DNA of 64,000 nt from Proteobacteria bacterium ST_bin12 (GCA_002083635.1 MSXP01000004.1:124001-188000); one strand, 5' to 3'. Shown: positions 52,288 to 62,833, numbered from the stretch's first letter. A program made the numbers and translations. Notes: generated from the sequence alone by a model not told the origin.

Positions 52288-53205
52288 TTAAGGCCTGCTT
52301 AACTTAACACCTTTTTCAGGCGTATTTTGTATAAAATCTGCCACCGCTTTTAGCAGTTCACCATTACCACGCAATGGTTTTGCTAGTTTTGCTGCCATGT
52401 CAACGTGTCCGTAATTTTCAAATTGAACAACTTGCGCTAAGCCGCTGTTCTTTTTGATTTTTTCAGCCAAGTTATAGCTATTTCTTGGCCAGACTGTGCC
52501 ATCTTTTAAACCAACCGCAAGCAACATAGGCGGGCTTTTACCATCCACAAAATTAATAGGTTGTGATTTTGGCTGTTCAGCCGCAGAGCCGAATATAGTT
52601 TTTAGTCGTTCTGACTTCAGCGGTAAAAAATCATATGGGCCTGCTAGACCAACAACACCTGAAAAATCAGTAGGTTTTAGTGATTGTTTTGCTAGATATT
52701 CAGCATTAACAGCCATCATCACCGCAATATGTGCGCCAGCAGAATGGCCAGCTAAAAATACCTGATTAGCATCCCCTTGATATTGGCTAATATTGTCTTT
52801 TACCCACTTTGCGGCCAGCGCAGGGTCTTCCATAAAAGCAGGAAATAACACCTCTGGATAAACGCGATAATCTGGGATGACAACGACAAAACCCATTGAC
52901 GCTAAGGCTTCGCCTACAAACTTATAATCGCCACGCTCGCCTGAATCCCAACTACCGCCGTAATAAAATATCACTACTTTACGTGGTTTATGCGCTTGAT
53001 TTTCTGATGCATTATTGGGTGAATAGATGTCGAGCTTTTGCCTTGGCAATTGCCCAAACGCAATTCCAGATTCAAGCTTATAGGTGCTTTCTGGCACCAT
53101 AGCATTAAGAATTTTTATTGGGCTACAAGCAGTGGCGGTTACAATACATGCAAGACCTAGTAGTGCTTTAGCAGGAAAAAGTTTTTTTTGAATGGTCGTG
53201 AGCAA
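52288..53205 (-). CDS. Alpha/beta hydrolase lipoprotein
   Basis: A 305-aa serine hydrolase with a lipoprotein signal (lipobox ATAC, Cys27). YYGGSW near 81 corresponds to the oxyanion loop, GHSAGAHIAVMMA near 154 holds the nucleophile and GHVD near the C-terminus the histidine. It belongs to the same esterase/lipase group as the product of 50996-51868; the two flank the glycosyltransferase fragment. Substrate unknown. Confidence 0.83.
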   Translation of the reverse strand: MLTTIQKKLFPAKALLGLACIVTATACSPIKILNAMVPESTYKLESGIAFGQLPRQKLDIYSPNNASENQAHKPRKVVIFYYGGSWDSGERGDYKFVGEALASMGFVVVIPDYRVYPEVLFPAFMEDPALAAKWVKDNISQYQGDANQVFLAGHSAGAHIAVMMAVNAEYLAKQSLKPTDFSGVVGLAGPYDFLPLKSERLKTIFGSAAEQPKSQPINFVDGKSPPMLLAVGLKDGTVWPRNSYNLAEKIKKNSGLAQVVQFENYGHVDMAAKLAKPLRGNGELLKAVADFIQNTPEKGVKLSRP

Positions 53206-53298
53206 TTTAAGTTTTTTGACTGTTTAGTGGTTGTTAATTATTTATACGCACACAACCAGTATTTAGATTTAACTAAACGCCAATCTATCACAGTTTTA

Positions 53299-54696
53299 TT
53301 AAATCGCTGGCAATTTAATCGTGATAACCAAACCTGCATTTTCCATAGAGCTTGCCGAAATTTCACCACAATGTGCTTCTATAATTTGTTTTGTAATTGC
53401 CAAACCTAACCCATAGCCGTTTACGCTAGCTGCAGCGTTTGTATTAGAGCGATAAAAAGGTTTAAAAATCGCTTCTAATTCTGAGGCTTTTACGCCAACT
53501 CCTTTATCCGCGACACGAATAATAACCTGTTTAGCCCCATGATCAATCGTTGCGCTCACTTCTACCGCGGTTTTTGCTGGACTATACTTAACCGCATTTC
53601 GCAACACATTATCAATTGCGCGCTGTAGTAATTCGGGCTGTGCTTGTATTTGTATATTTGGGTGAGCCGTATACTGAACATTAACATGATTGCTAGCACC
53701 CTCGAAATTAGCGTCTTCTACCGATTCTTGCAACAACTCATTTAAATCGATTGGCTCTTTTTTAAAGTCAGTCATGCCTGATTCTAAACGTGATAAAGTC
53801 AATAATTCTCCTACCAAGTAATCCATGCGCACCGATTCGGTTTCGATTCGATTAAGTGAGGTAGTAATTTTTTCACTGATAGGATGTGCAGCATCCGCTT
53901 GTGCCGATTGTTGTTTGATTAAACCAATCGCAATTTGTAAACGCGCTAAAGGCGAACGTAACTCATGTGAAACTTGATGCATTAAATGGGTTTGGCTTTG
54001 AATTAATTGGCCTACACGGCTTACCATCACATCAAAAGCCGTTCCTAAATCAGCCAATTCATCGCGCCTACCTTGCATTACTTTTCCTACTCGGGCATCT
54101 AAATCACCACTGGCAGCACTCTCAAAAGCAAACCTTAACTGTTTGATTGGCTTAGAAAAATACCAAGCTAGCATAGCGGCAAAGAGCAAACTCACAAAAA
54201 TACCCACAATTAGCGGCATAGCGGGAAATAGGTACCTAAAATTTTGCTTAATTTTGATGCCATTAATAATAGTAGGCGGCGGCCGTTTATTGCGTGCCTC
54301 TACGAACAGCCAATAAGTGTGGCCATCATCAGCCTGAACTTGTTGAATGGCGCGATTATCAATATCGCTGCTTAAAGCAGCTAGCGAAGTAGTATTAACC
54401 CCTTTAGGTAGCAGACGGTTTAATAACTCAGCACCCTCCTCATTGACCACGTATAACTGCGGCATCGGCTCGTTTTTCCAAATATCCATTAACGATTTTA
54501 GCGATTCGATACCATTCATTTTGAGCGTGCTGGCCGCGGCTAGCACCATTGTTCTAGCTGGTGGCGCGGCGTCTATTAAGCGTCTTTCTCTATCACGCTT
54601 ATCGTTGACCATACCAATTGCCAAGCTCACTACCAGCACAGTAGTAAGTTGCGCAAAGAAGAAAAATAGAAAAAATTTCCAGTAAAGTCTGCCCAT
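53299..54696 (-). CDS. cpxA: CpxA-like sensor histidine kinase
   Basis: A 465-aa envelope sensor: helix 1 (about 8-28), periplasmic sensor (30-154), helix 2 (156-180), HAMP (181-235), dimerisation domain with phospho-acceptor His244 in QVSHELRSPLARLQIA, and ATPase domain with N-box RNAVKYSP, DKGVGV and GYGLGLAI. The phospho-acceptor context and partner genes match CpxA. It follows the regulator gene by 21 bases. The periplasmic domain is not closely like that of E. coli, so the activating signal may differ. Confidence 0.86.
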   Translation of the reverse strand: MGRLYWKFFLFFFFAQLTTVLVVSLAIGMVNDKRDRERRLIDAAPPARTMVLAAASTLKMNGIESLKSLMDIWKNEPMPQLYVVNEEGAELLNRLLPKGVNTTSLAALSSDIDNRAIQQVQADDGHTYWLFVEARNKRPPPTIINGIKIKQNFRYLFPAMPLIVGIFVSLLFAAMLAWYFSKPIKQLRFAFESAASGDLDARVGKVMQGRRDELADLGTAFDVMVSRVGQLIQSQTHLMHQVSHELRSPLARLQIAIGLIKQQSAQADAAHPISEKITTSLNRIETESVRMDYLVGELLTLSRLESGMTDFKKEPIDLNELLQESVEDANFEGASNHVNVQYTAHPNIQIQAQPELLQRAIDNVLRNAVKYSPAKTAVEVSATIDHGAKQVIIRVADKGVGVKASELEAIFKPFYRSNTNAAASVNGYGLGLAITKQIIEAHCGEISASSMENAGLVITIKLPAI

Positions 54697-54717
54697 GTTT
54701 ATTTGTCTATTTTTAAT

Positions 54718-55395
54718 TTATTTTAAATATTGATAGCCAAGTCTATAAACAGTTTGTATCAATTGCTTTCCGGCTGCCGCCGCACTGAGTTTTTGGCGCA
54801 CACTGCTCATGTGCACGTCAATATTACGGTCGAATTTAGCCATTGGCCTGCCCAATGCCAATTCTGAGAGCATTTGTTTGCTAACTACATTGCCAGCGCG
54901 TTCTACCAATACTTCTAGCAAATTAAATTCGGTACTGGTCAGCACCAAAGGCATGCCATCCCATTCCACACGTCGTTGCTCTGGCATTAATACTAATTCA
55001 TTAAGGGTAATAGTTTTGGCCTGATTGGCTTGCGGCTTAGCGCGGCGCAAAATTGCCCTGATACGCGCGACTAGCTCGCGCGGCGTACAGGGTTTTGGCA
55101 CATAATCGTCAGCGCCCAGCTCTAAACCCACAATACGGTCTGCATCATCACCTTTGGCTGTCAGCATAATTACCGCCATATTGCTGGTTTGGCGTATACG
55201 CCGCAAAGTATCAATACCATTTAATTTAGGCATCATCACATCTAGCACTACCAAATCATAAGTATCGGCTTGTAAAGCTATTAGCCCCGCCTCGCCATCG
55301 TGCGCTGTGCTAACAGAAAAGCCTTCAAGGTCGATATACTCTTTGAGCATTTCGACCAACTCGACGTCATCATCTATAAGTAAAATTTTATCCAT
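54718..55395 (-). CDS. cpxR: CpxR-like response regulator
   Basis: A 225-aa OmpR-family regulator: acidic pocket DDD at 8-10, phospho-acceptor Asp52 in LDVMMPKLNG, and winged-helix DNA-binding domain with LTSTEFNLLEVLVERAG and DVHMSSVRQKLSA. It is first in the cpxR-cpxA unit. A perfect GTAAA-N5-GTAAA box lies 84 bases upstream, between it and the divergent cpxP-like gene, which suggests autoregulation. Confidence 0.9.
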   Translation of the reverse strand: MDKILLIDDDVELVEMLKEYIDLEGFSVSTAHDGEAGLIALQADTYDLVVLDVMMPKLNGIDTLRRIRQTSNMAVIMLTAKGDDADRIVGLELGADDYVPKPCTPRELVARIRAILRRAKPQANQAKTITLNELVLMPEQRRVEWDGMPLVLTSTEFNLLEVLVERAGNVVSKQMLSELALGRPMAKFDRNIDVHMSSVRQKLSAAAAGKQLIQTVYRLGYQYLK

Positions 55396-55478
55396 GATTA
55401 TTTATTTAACTTCATGATTAAAAAAGGTTAATGCATCATAACGACAGAGCCATCCATCAACAAGCTTAATGCAGGACA

Positions 55479-55493
55479 TTTACGCAGATTTAC
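55479..55493 (-). promoter_or_regulatory. CpxR box GTAAA-N5-GTAAA
   Basis: On the minus strand GTAAA-TCTGC-GTAAA is a perfect match to the CpxR consensus known from E. coli. It lies in the 226-base gap between divergent cpxR and the cpxP-like gene, so one site could serve both. Confidence 0.82.
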
Positions 55494-55621
55494 ACTCTCT
55501 TAACGGCGTTTTACAACTAGTGATTGCACAATGGCAACATCCTAAAAGGCAGCAAAACATAGGATTTCGAAGAAGGTTTAAAGTCAGACATTTTGAATGT
55601 TAACGAATAAAGGATTATGAA

Positions 55622-56164
55622 ATGAAAAATTTATCAATCAAACAATTATTGGCAATTTCGGCGCTAGCGATTGCTTTACCATTCTCTGCATCAAGCTATG
55701 CTGAATCTGGCAAACATTGCAACCATCACGATAACAAAGGCGGTCATGGCTATAAACACGGCGGCCATTCTGGCCAAGCTGGTATGCCACACCATTTTAA
55801 AGCGCTTAATTTAACGCAAGATCAACAAGATAAAGTATTTGCGATTATGCACGAACAAGCGCCGGCTAAATATGCGCAACACAAACAACAGCGCGAAACA
55901 ATGGAAGCCTTGCGTACGCTGGCACAAGCAGATACTTTTGATGAAGCCAAAGCGCAACAATTAACCGACCAATTAGGTAAGTTAGAGAAAGAAAAAGCGC
56001 TGAATCGTCTTAAAACTGAGGCGAGGATTGCAGCCCTGCTAACGCCAGAGCAACGTGTAAAAATGCGTGAATTCAAACCATCATATCGTGGCGGGCACGG
56101 CATGCACGATAATGTGCGATTTAAAAACAGAGCTTCACCAGCGATAAAACCTATTAATAGTTAA
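55622..56164 (+). CDS. cpxP: CpxP/Spy-type periplasmic protein
   Basis: A 180-aa exported protein (signal cut near SYA-ES, residue 27) with a His-rich segment at 32-58 and two LTxxQ motifs (LTQDQ at 64, LTPEQ near 137) joined by an amphipathic helix, the hallmark of the CpxP/Spy fold. CpxP damps CpxA and aids envelope protein quality control. The His-rich stretch suggests metal binding (Cu or Zn). Divergent from cpxRA with a shared CpxR box. Confidence 0.88.
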   Translation: MKNLSIKQLLAISALAIALPFSASSYAESGKHCNHHDNKGGHGYKHGGHSGQAGMPHHFKALNLTQDQQDKVFAIMHEQAPAKYAQHKQQRETMEALRTLAQADTFDEAKAQQLTDQLGKLEKEKALNRLKTEARIAALLTPEQRVKMREFKPSYRGGHGMHDNVRFKNRASPAIKPINS

Positions 56165-56187
56165 ATCAGTTTAACCGTTCATTAAAC

Positions 56188-56221
56188 AAAGCCTGCATAT
56201 TTTTGTATACGGGCTTTTTTT
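56188..56221 (+). terminator. Terminator after the cpxP-like gene
   Basis: AAAGCC and GGCTTT close an imperfect stem around a TA-rich interior, followed by a run of seven T. It lies 24 bases after the cpxP stop and points to the same strand. Confidence 0.65.
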
Positions 56222-56250
56222 ATGATTCATTAAAACTCTTTAATGAGACG

Positions 56251-56823
56251 TTAATCGCGTTCAAATGCTTCACACAATTGGCTTAATAATTGGCCAAAAA
56301 GTGGTAGCACTTCATCTTTACTGTGCGGGCTGTCGTCATCGGTACCTGCCACTACAAAACTCACCGTTATTTTATCTAAATTCTCTCTAAACTCTGCCCA
56401 ATGCTCTGCCTCTGCATCACCTATCAGTTTAAATTTATGAAAGCCTGAGTCTATAATTTCAATTAACTCTACATCTGCAATGCCTGCAAATAAGGTTTTA
56501 GCGATAATCACTTGCGCAGCCATTAAATCAGGTGCAGCTTTACCATCTTCTGATAATTCATGCGTAAGCGGCAAGGTTAAAAATGCAAATACCAGCATGG
56601 CATAGGCTTGATACACACTGAACATATCAAAATTGTTATGCCGCTCATCCGCTGGCTGGCGGCCCGCCTCTTGAATCGCCCTGAACGTGACAAAGCTAGC
56701 CAGATAATGCGCAGAATCAACGGCGTTGTAGTCGTCCAAGCTGATATTCGGTTTTGCACCGTCATCAAAAGTTTCGGCAAAACATAAAGTGTGTAAAAGT
56801 GTTAAGCGTGTTGAATAGTCCAT
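56251..56823 (-). CDS. Cytosolic protein of unknown function
   Basis: A 190-aa mostly alpha-helical protein without signal peptide; acidic overall, with FDMFSVYQAYAMLVFAFLTLPL near 65-86 as the only hydrophobic stretch and an acidic end. I recognise no family. It follows the ABC-F gene by 41 bases on the same strand and may share its transcript. Confidence 0.68.
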   Translation of the reverse strand: MDYSTRLTLLHTLCFAETFDDGAKPNISLDDYNAVDSAHYLASFVTFRAIQEAGRQPADERHNNFDMFSVYQAYAMLVFAFLTLPLTHELSEDGKAAPDLMAAQVIIAKTLFAGIADVELIEIIDSGFHKFKLIGDAEAEHWAEFRENLDKITVSFVVAGTDDDSPHSKDEVLPLFGQLLSQLCEAFERD

Positions 56824-56864
56824 ATTTTCTATACTTTTAAATGGTTAACTAAATTTCTGACGAA

Positions 56865-58757
56865 TCAAACATCAGCCATTGCTTCTAATTGCTCATGTAA
56901 CTCAAGCCAGCGCATCTCTGCCGTATCAATCGCGCTACTTAACTCTGCCTGGCGTTTCAACAATTGCTGTAATTCAGATTTATTGTTTGCATCATACAAA
57001 CTGCCTTCACTGGCGCGTGCATCCAGAGTGGTTTTTTCAGCATTTAGCTTTTCTAAGCTTTTCTCAATCTGCTCAGTTTCTTTTACTAACGGCCTGCGCG
57101 CAACGATACGCGCTTGTCGCTCTGCTTTGCTTTGCGCGTAATCGTTCTTTTTAACGGCAGTTTCAATATTGACAGTATTCGTTTGCGTTTTATTATTGGC
57201 TAGCCAATCTTTATAATCATCCAAATCACCATCAAAAGCTTCTGCCACGCCGTTGGCAACCAGCACAAAATTATCGCAAGTGGCGCGCAATAAGGCTCTA
57301 TCATGCGAAACCAAAATCACACCGCCTTGATAATCTTGCAAGGCCAACGTTAAAGCATGGCGCATTTCCAAATCCAAATGGTTGGTTGGCTCATCCAGCA
57401 ACAGCAAATTAGGCCGCGTCCAAATCAATAAGGCCAAAGCCAAACGCGATTTTTCGCCACCTGAAAAATTTTCGCAACTGGCGCGCGCCATGTCGCCTTT
57501 AAAATCAAAACCACCTAAATAATTTAGATGCTCTTGCTCACGCGTGGCAGGATCTAAACGCAACATATGTTGCAGCGGCGATTCATGCGGGCGTAATTGC
57601 TCTAATTGATGTTGCGCAAAATAGCCGATATTCAGCTCTTTTCCCTCTACGCGTTTGCCTGCTAAGGGTTTTAATTCAGCCGCCAGCAGTTTGATTAAAG
57701 TGGATTTACCCGCGCCATTTTTACCCAACAAGCCAATCCGTTCACCTGGCCGAATCGCCATCACTACTTTTTTAAGAATGGTCTTATCCGCATACCCTAC
57801 ATCAATATCATCTAACACCAATAAGGGATCTGGCGCGTCAATGGGGCTACGAAACTCAAAGCTAAATTGCGAATCCACATGCGCGGCTGAAATCATTTCC
57901 ATGCGCTCTAATGCTCTAATGCGGCTTTGCGCTTGGCGCGCTTTGGTGGCCTGCACCCTAAAACGGTCAATATAGCTGTGTAAATGGGCGACCTTGCGTT
58001 GCTGTTTTTCAAACATAGCTTGTTGCAAAGCCAGCTTTTCTGCGCGCTGACGTTCAAAATCACTATAGCCGCCGCGATACAGCGTAATGCGTTGCTGCTC
58101 AATGTGCAGCACAGTATCGATGACATTATCTAAAAAATCCCTGTCATGCGAAATCAATAACAAAGTACCGCGATAATCGCGCAACCAGGTTTCTAGCCAA
58201 ATCACTGCATCTAAATCCAAGTGGTTAGTCGGCTCATCTAACAGCAATAAATCGCTGCGGCACATCAATGCGCGCGCTAAATTCAGCCGCACACGCCAAC
58301 CGCCAGAAAATTCACTCACAGAACGGGTTAAGTCTGCTTGCGAAAAACCCAAGCCGTCTAATAAACTGGATGCACGCGCCTTGGCTGAATAGCCTTCAAT
58401 ATCACTTAAACGCTGATGCAATTCGGCGATTTTCTCTCCTTCATGTTGCGTTTCTGCTTGTAGCAAAGCCGCTTCAATTTCGGTTAATTCAGCGTCACCT
58501 TCTAGCGTAAATTGCAACGCAGGCAAATTCAAGCTGGGCGTTTCCTGCGCCACATGCGCAATTACCCAGTTTGGTGGAATGTCTAAATCGCCCACTTCTT
58601 GTTGCAACTCACCGCGCAGCAAAGCAAATAGCGATGATTTACCTGCACCATTGGCGCCAATCAGGCCAACTTTGTGGCCAGGATGTAGCTGAAAAGCTGC
58701 CTGCTCTAGCAACACTTTTACGCCACGAAAAAGGCTTAAATTTCTAAATTGAATCAA
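56865..58757 (-). CDS. ABC-F family ATPase (YheS/Uup-like)
   Basis: A 630-aa soluble protein of two ABC domains without membrane parts. Walker A: GANGAGKSS (34-42) and GKNGAGKST (near 340); signatures SGGWRVRLNLARAL and SGGEKSRLALALL; Walker B LLLDEPTNHLDL in both. The linker (about 240-310, with RYRVQATKARQ-like basic helix) and a C-terminal coiled coil (about 545-625) are as in YheS. ABC-F proteins act on the ribosome, often at the E site. Which subgroup it belongs to (YheS or Uup) cannot be settled by eye. Confidence 0.9.
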   Translation of the reverse strand: MIQFRNLSLFRGVKVLLEQAAFQLHPGHKVGLIGANGAGKSSLFALLRGELQQEVGDLDIPPNWVIAHVAQETPSLNLPALQFTLEGDAELTEIEAALLQAETQHEGEKIAELHQRLSDIEGYSAKARASSLLDGLGFSQADLTRSVSEFSGGWRVRLNLARALMCRSDLLLLDEPTNHLDLDAVIWLETWLRDYRGTLLLISHDRDFLDNVIDTVLHIEQQRITLYRGGYSDFERQRAEKLALQQAMFEKQQRKVAHLHSYIDRFRVQATKARQAQSRIRALERMEMISAAHVDSQFSFEFRSPIDAPDPLLVLDDIDVGYADKTILKKVVMAIRPGERIGLLGKNGAGKSTLIKLLAAELKPLAGKRVEGKELNIGYFAQHQLEQLRPHESPLQHMLRLDPATREQEHLNYLGGFDFKGDMARASCENFSGGEKSRLALALLIWTRPNLLLLDEPTNHLDLEMRHALTLALQDYQGGVILVSHDRALLRATCDNFVLVANGVAEAFDGDLDDYKDWLANNKTQTNTVNIETAVKKNDYAQSKAERQARIVARRPLVKETEQIEKSLEKLNAEKTTLDARASEGSLYDANNKSELQQLLKRQAELSSAIDTAEMRWLELHEQLEAMADV

Positions 58758-58969
58758 TCTATATCACACCCAAAAATTGCGTCAGCCAAATTCGCCAAAA
58801 GGCGTTATTCTAAAGCAATCTGGCAGAATACAACGAAGTGATTATGCTGAAATTACCAGCTTAAAGCTTGTTTACGTTTTGTTTACAAGTTATTGCGTTT
58901 TTTTCAAGTAAAATAATCAGTTAATCTATTTATTTCGACCCAAACACAAGGCTGTCACGCGCAAAACTA

Positions 58970-61900
58970 ATGATCACACTAAAAAAAATAGCCCGCTGGG
59001 CATTGCTTGGTCTGCTCTTGCTAATGGTCGTCATATTAATCACTGCATTAACCTTACGTTTTGTGATATTCCCTCATATCGATCAATACAAAGATGATAT
59101 TGCGCGCTATATTGCACAAACTATTGACCAAAAAATCACCATTGGCGATATTGTCACAGGTTGGGATGGCTTAACGCCACAGGTAGATTTAAAAAATATT
59201 GATTTATTTGATGCAGAAAACCGCGTTGCATTGCATTTAAACAATGTAGAAGCCAGCCTTTCGTGGTTAAGCGTACCGCTTTTGCAGCCCAAACTCACTA
59301 AATTAGTGGTGCATCAACCCGCACTGACGATTCGACGTAAGCCTGATGGCAGTATTTATTTGGCAGGAATTGCGCTAGAGGGCGAATCTAAACCAGCGTT
59401 TATGAATTGGTTATTGCGCCAACGCGAAGTTAACGTTAAAAACGCACAGGTTATTTGGCAAGATGATTTACGCCAAGCACCCGAACTGTCGCTCAATCAA
59501 TTCAACTTAACACTTCGCAATCCTTTATTACATCAATCCTTAGGTCAACACGCGTTGAAATTGTCTGCGTTACCATCTATAGGCGCACGACAAAAAATGA
59601 GTGTCAATGGGCATTTTGTTGGGCGCGATGTCAGCAAAATGAGTAAGTGGCATGGCGATTTTTTTATTGACTTAAAACAAACTGATTTAGCGGTTTATAA
59701 AGCTTGGATAGATTATCCGATTGATATTCAAAGTGGCACAGGTGATGCCAAAATTTGGCTTAACTTTGCCAACAACAACATCAATAGCGTTAAAACACAA
59801 GCCAATATCCGCAATTTAGCAGTAATGACAAAAAACCAATCCAGCGCTTTTGTTGCGCAGACATTTTCGGGCGATGTGCAATGGCAAAACAAAAATAATA
59901 CGCAAACTATTAACGCAAAAAATATCATACTTAACACGAATAACGGTTTAAATATTCGCAATGGTCATGGTTTTTATGCAACTAGCATTAAAAATAATCA
60001 GCCTTGGGTTAAGGCTAATATTCAGCTGAATCAATTTAATTTAGCATCATTAAAAATGATTAATTCGCACATTAGTTTACCCAACAATCTGCAAATCCAA
60101 CTTAATGGCTTTGCGCCAGTGGGCGTTTTACAAAACATCGATTTATTGTGGGAAGGAGCGACCAGCAAACCTGCGCACTACAAAATCAACACCAGTTTTA
60201 GCCAACTAGGCATTCGGGCATTCCAAAAAATTCCAGGTTTTAATCAACTTGCAGGGTCAATAAAAGCTGATGAGTTAGGCGGTACGTTGCTGCTTAATAG
60301 TCAAAATGCCACTTTAGATTTTAAAGACGTATTGCGCTGGCCTATTCCTGCTAACGATATAAAAGGCGATATCAGTTGGACTATTGATAATAAAATTATC
60401 AATATCACAACCAAAGAACTGCATATCAGCAACCCACATATCGTCGGCATAATAAATGCCAAATACGCTGTCAATGGCGAAAAAGGTGGTTACTTAGATT
60501 TAACAGGCCAATTTGGTAAAGGCGATGCTAAATTTGCGCCTTTTTATTACCCTGTTACTTTAGGAAAAGATACCTTACATTGGCTAGACACTTCAATATT
60601 AGCAGGCCGCGCTGAAGATATATTGTTAACAGTGAAAGGTAATTTAGCTGATTTTCCTTTCGTAAATAGCCAACATCAACCAGATGCTAAGCTTGGTATT
60701 TTTAAAGTCACCGCTAATATTAGTGATGCTCTTTTAGAGTATGGCTCTGGTTGGCCGATGATAGATGCGCTGGATTTAGACATGTTGTTTGAGGGCACTC
60801 GCATGCTTTTAAATACCAAAACAGGACGCATTGGCGGCAAAAAAATCACCAAAGGCCGCGCTGAAATTGCACAATTAGACGCTGATTGGCCAATTCTACA
60901 TATTGCCAGCGAGGCAGAGGGCTTAGTTTCTGACGGCATAAAATTTATCAATGAAAGTCCTGTTAAGCAAGTGACATTGGGATTTACAGACAACCTTAAA
61001 ACAGCAGGACGCGGTAAATTATTACTCGATTTAAATATTCCACTGCAAAATTCCGAAGCAACAAAATATAAAGGCGTTTATAAAATTAGTAACGGCAGCA
61101 TATTTGCGGATGCAGAAACAGGATTGCCAGAATTAAGCAAACTGAATGGCAGCCTTACATTTAACGAAAATGGTATTTATGCTAGCGGCGTAGAGGCAGA
61201 AATATTTGGCGGGCCTGTGCAATTTAATGTAGCTACCGCTGCTGATAAAGTCATTAAAATTACAGCCAGTGGCAAAATCAACGAGGTGGGCATTCAAAAA
61301 ATAGCGTCAAATGTGTTGACGGAAAGTTTGAATGGTAGCGCAAATTGGTCTGGCGAAATTTATATAAAAAAACCATTGGTCGATATGCGTTTTCGCTCAA
61401 ACCTGATTGGTTTAGCAGTGCAATTACCGCCGCCTTTTAATAAATTGGCGCAACAAGAGTTAAATCTTAATGTTGAGAAAAAACAGCTCAATCCAGATAG
61501 CGATAATATTCAGCTGAATATTGGCAACCTCGTTTCTGCAAAAATACTGCGCAGCAATCGCACAGGAGAATTACAATTTGAGCGTGGCAATGTAGGCATT
61601 AACGTGCCTGCGAGCCCAGCTTTGCAAGCTGGTTTAACAATTAATGGCAAACTTGATGGGGTAGATGTTGATGATTGGCTGGTATTACTGATGCAGCCTA
61701 GCACTTCTAAAAATAGTCCTAGGTTGGACTTCAATTTGATTAGTAAAGTCGATGTTGCGATTAATCAACTCAACATTGGGGATCGTAGCATTCATGCATT
61801 AAAGCTATCTGCCCAGCCCAATGCAACAGGCCTAAAAATGGCGGTTGAAGCCAAAGAAATGCTCGGTGATATTGAATGGCAAGGGGCAGATAACGGTAAA

Positions 61901-62833
61901 ATTTTCGCTCGATTTAAACGGTTAAGTATTCCTAATGCAGAGTCTACTGCAATTAAAAGCAAGCCGAAAAAAGAGTTTCGAAAACAAGCACAGGCTTATC
62001 CAGCACTGGATATCATTGCAGAAAATTTTGAAATTGACTCTAAAAAACTTGGCGTGCTTAATTTGAACGCGTTTGAAAATGGCGAAGATTGGGTGATTCA
62101 AAAACTCAACATTACCAACCCTGACAGCGCTCTTTCGGTGCAAGGCAATTGGCATAATTGGACACGAAATCCTAATACAAATATTGTCGTATCGCTTAAC
62201 TCCAATAATATCGGCAAAACTTTAGTGCGCTTTGGCCAGCCAGATACTGTTAAAGGCGGTGAAGCACAAATATCTGGCCGCCTAAATTGGGCTGGTAGTC
62301 CGCATGAATTTGATATTACACGTTTGGCCGGCAATTTGACATTTGAAGCGAGCAAAGGCCAAGTGTTAAAAGTGCAGCCAGGCGTTGGGCGCTTATTTGG
62401 ATTATTAACGCTACAAAGCCTGCCCCGACGGTTGAGCTTAGATTTTAGAGATTTATTCAGCGATGGTTTTGCGTTTGATAAAATTAGCGCTACCGCAAAA
62501 ATTGATAGTGGAATTGTGCGTAGTGATGACTTTTTCATGACTGGTCCTGCCGCAGAAGCCAATATTAAAGGCGAAACTAATTTAAAAACCGAAACTCAGA
62601 ATTTGAATATAAAAGTCACTCCGCATGTGAGTGACAGTTTATCGCTTGCCGCGTTGGCAGGTGGCCCTATCGTTGGTGCCGCTGCATTTGTTGCGCAAAA
62701 GATACTAAAAGATCCTTTCAACAAAATTGCATCGTCCGAATATACAATTACTGGCACATGGGACAACCCTGTAGAAGTAAAATCGGATAAAGATGATGTA
62801 CAAAAATCGATTAACCCATTTTCAGCCAAATAA
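58970..62833 (+). CDS. yhdP: YhdP family AsmA-like envelope protein
   Basis: A 1287-aa protein with one N-terminal membrane helix (about 10-32) and a long beta-rich periplasmic body ending with the AsmA-like C-terminal region (GPIVGAAAFVAQKIL near 1245). YhdP and related AsmA proteins form a bridge for phospholipid transport to the outer membrane. The length matches the family. The next genes, an amidase and tldD, are the order seen in many proteobacteria. Confidence 0.92.
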   Translation: MITLKKIARWALLGLLLLMVVILITALTLRFVIFPHIDQYKDDIARYIAQTIDQKITIGDIVTGWDGLTPQVDLKNIDLFDAENRVALHLNNVEASLSWLSVPLLQPKLTKLVVHQPALTIRRKPDGSIYLAGIALEGESKPAFMNWLLRQREVNVKNAQVIWQDDLRQAPELSLNQFNLTLRNPLLHQSLGQHALKLSALPSIGARQKMSVNGHFVGRDVSKMSKWHGDFFIDLKQTDLAVYKAWIDYPIDIQSGTGDAKIWLNFANNNINSVKTQANIRNLAVMTKNQSSAFVAQTFSGDVQWQNKNNTQTINAKNIILNTNNGLNIRNGHGFYATSIKNNQPWVKANIQLNQFNLASLKMINSHISLPNNLQIQLNGFAPVGVLQNIDLLWEGATSKPAHYKINTSFSQLGIRAFQKIPGFNQLAGSIKADELGGTLLLNSQNATLDFKDVLRWPIPANDIKGDISWTIDNKIINITTKELHISNPHIVGIINAKYAVNGEKGGYLDLTGQFGKGDAKFAPFYYPVTLGKDTLHWLDTSILAGRAEDILLTVKGNLADFPFVNSQHQPDAKLGIFKVTANISDALLEYGSGWPMIDALDLDMLFEGTRMLLNTKTGRIGGKKITKGRAEIAQLDADWPILHIASEAEGLVSDGIKFINESPVKQVTLGFTDNLKTAGRGKLLLDLNIPLQNSEATKYKGVYKISNGSIFADAETGLPELSKLNGSLTFNENGIYASGVEAEIFGGPVQFNVATAADKVIKITASGKINEVGIQKIASNVLTESLNGSANWSGEIYIKKPLVDMRFRSNLIGLAVQLPPPFNKLAQQELNLNVEKKQLNPDSDNIQLNIGNLVSAKILRSNRTGELQFERGNVGINVPASPALQAGLTINGKLDGVDVDDWLVLLMQPSTSKNSPRLDFNLISKVDVAINQLNIGDRSIHALKLSAQPNATGLKMAVEAKEMLGDIEWQGADNGKIFARFKRLSIPNAESTAIKSKPKKEFRKQAQAYPALDIIAENFEIDSKKLGVLNLNAFENGEDWVIQKLNITNPDSALSVQGNWHNWTRNPNTNIVVSLNSNNIGKTLVRFGQPDTVKGGEAQISGRLNWAGSPHEFDITRLAGNLTFEASKGQVLKVQPGVGRLFGLLTLQSLPRRLSLDFRDLFSDGFAFDKISATAKIDSGIVRSDDFFMTGPAAEANIKGETNLKTETQNLNIKVTPHVSDSLSLAALAGGPIVGAAAFVAQKILKDPFNKIASSEYTITGTWDNPVEVKSDKDDVQKSINPFSAK

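Noticed and set aside
62098..62562. 154-codon minus-strand frame inside yhdP
   Set aside because: Shadow of the long yhdP frame; no start signal and no recognisable domain.
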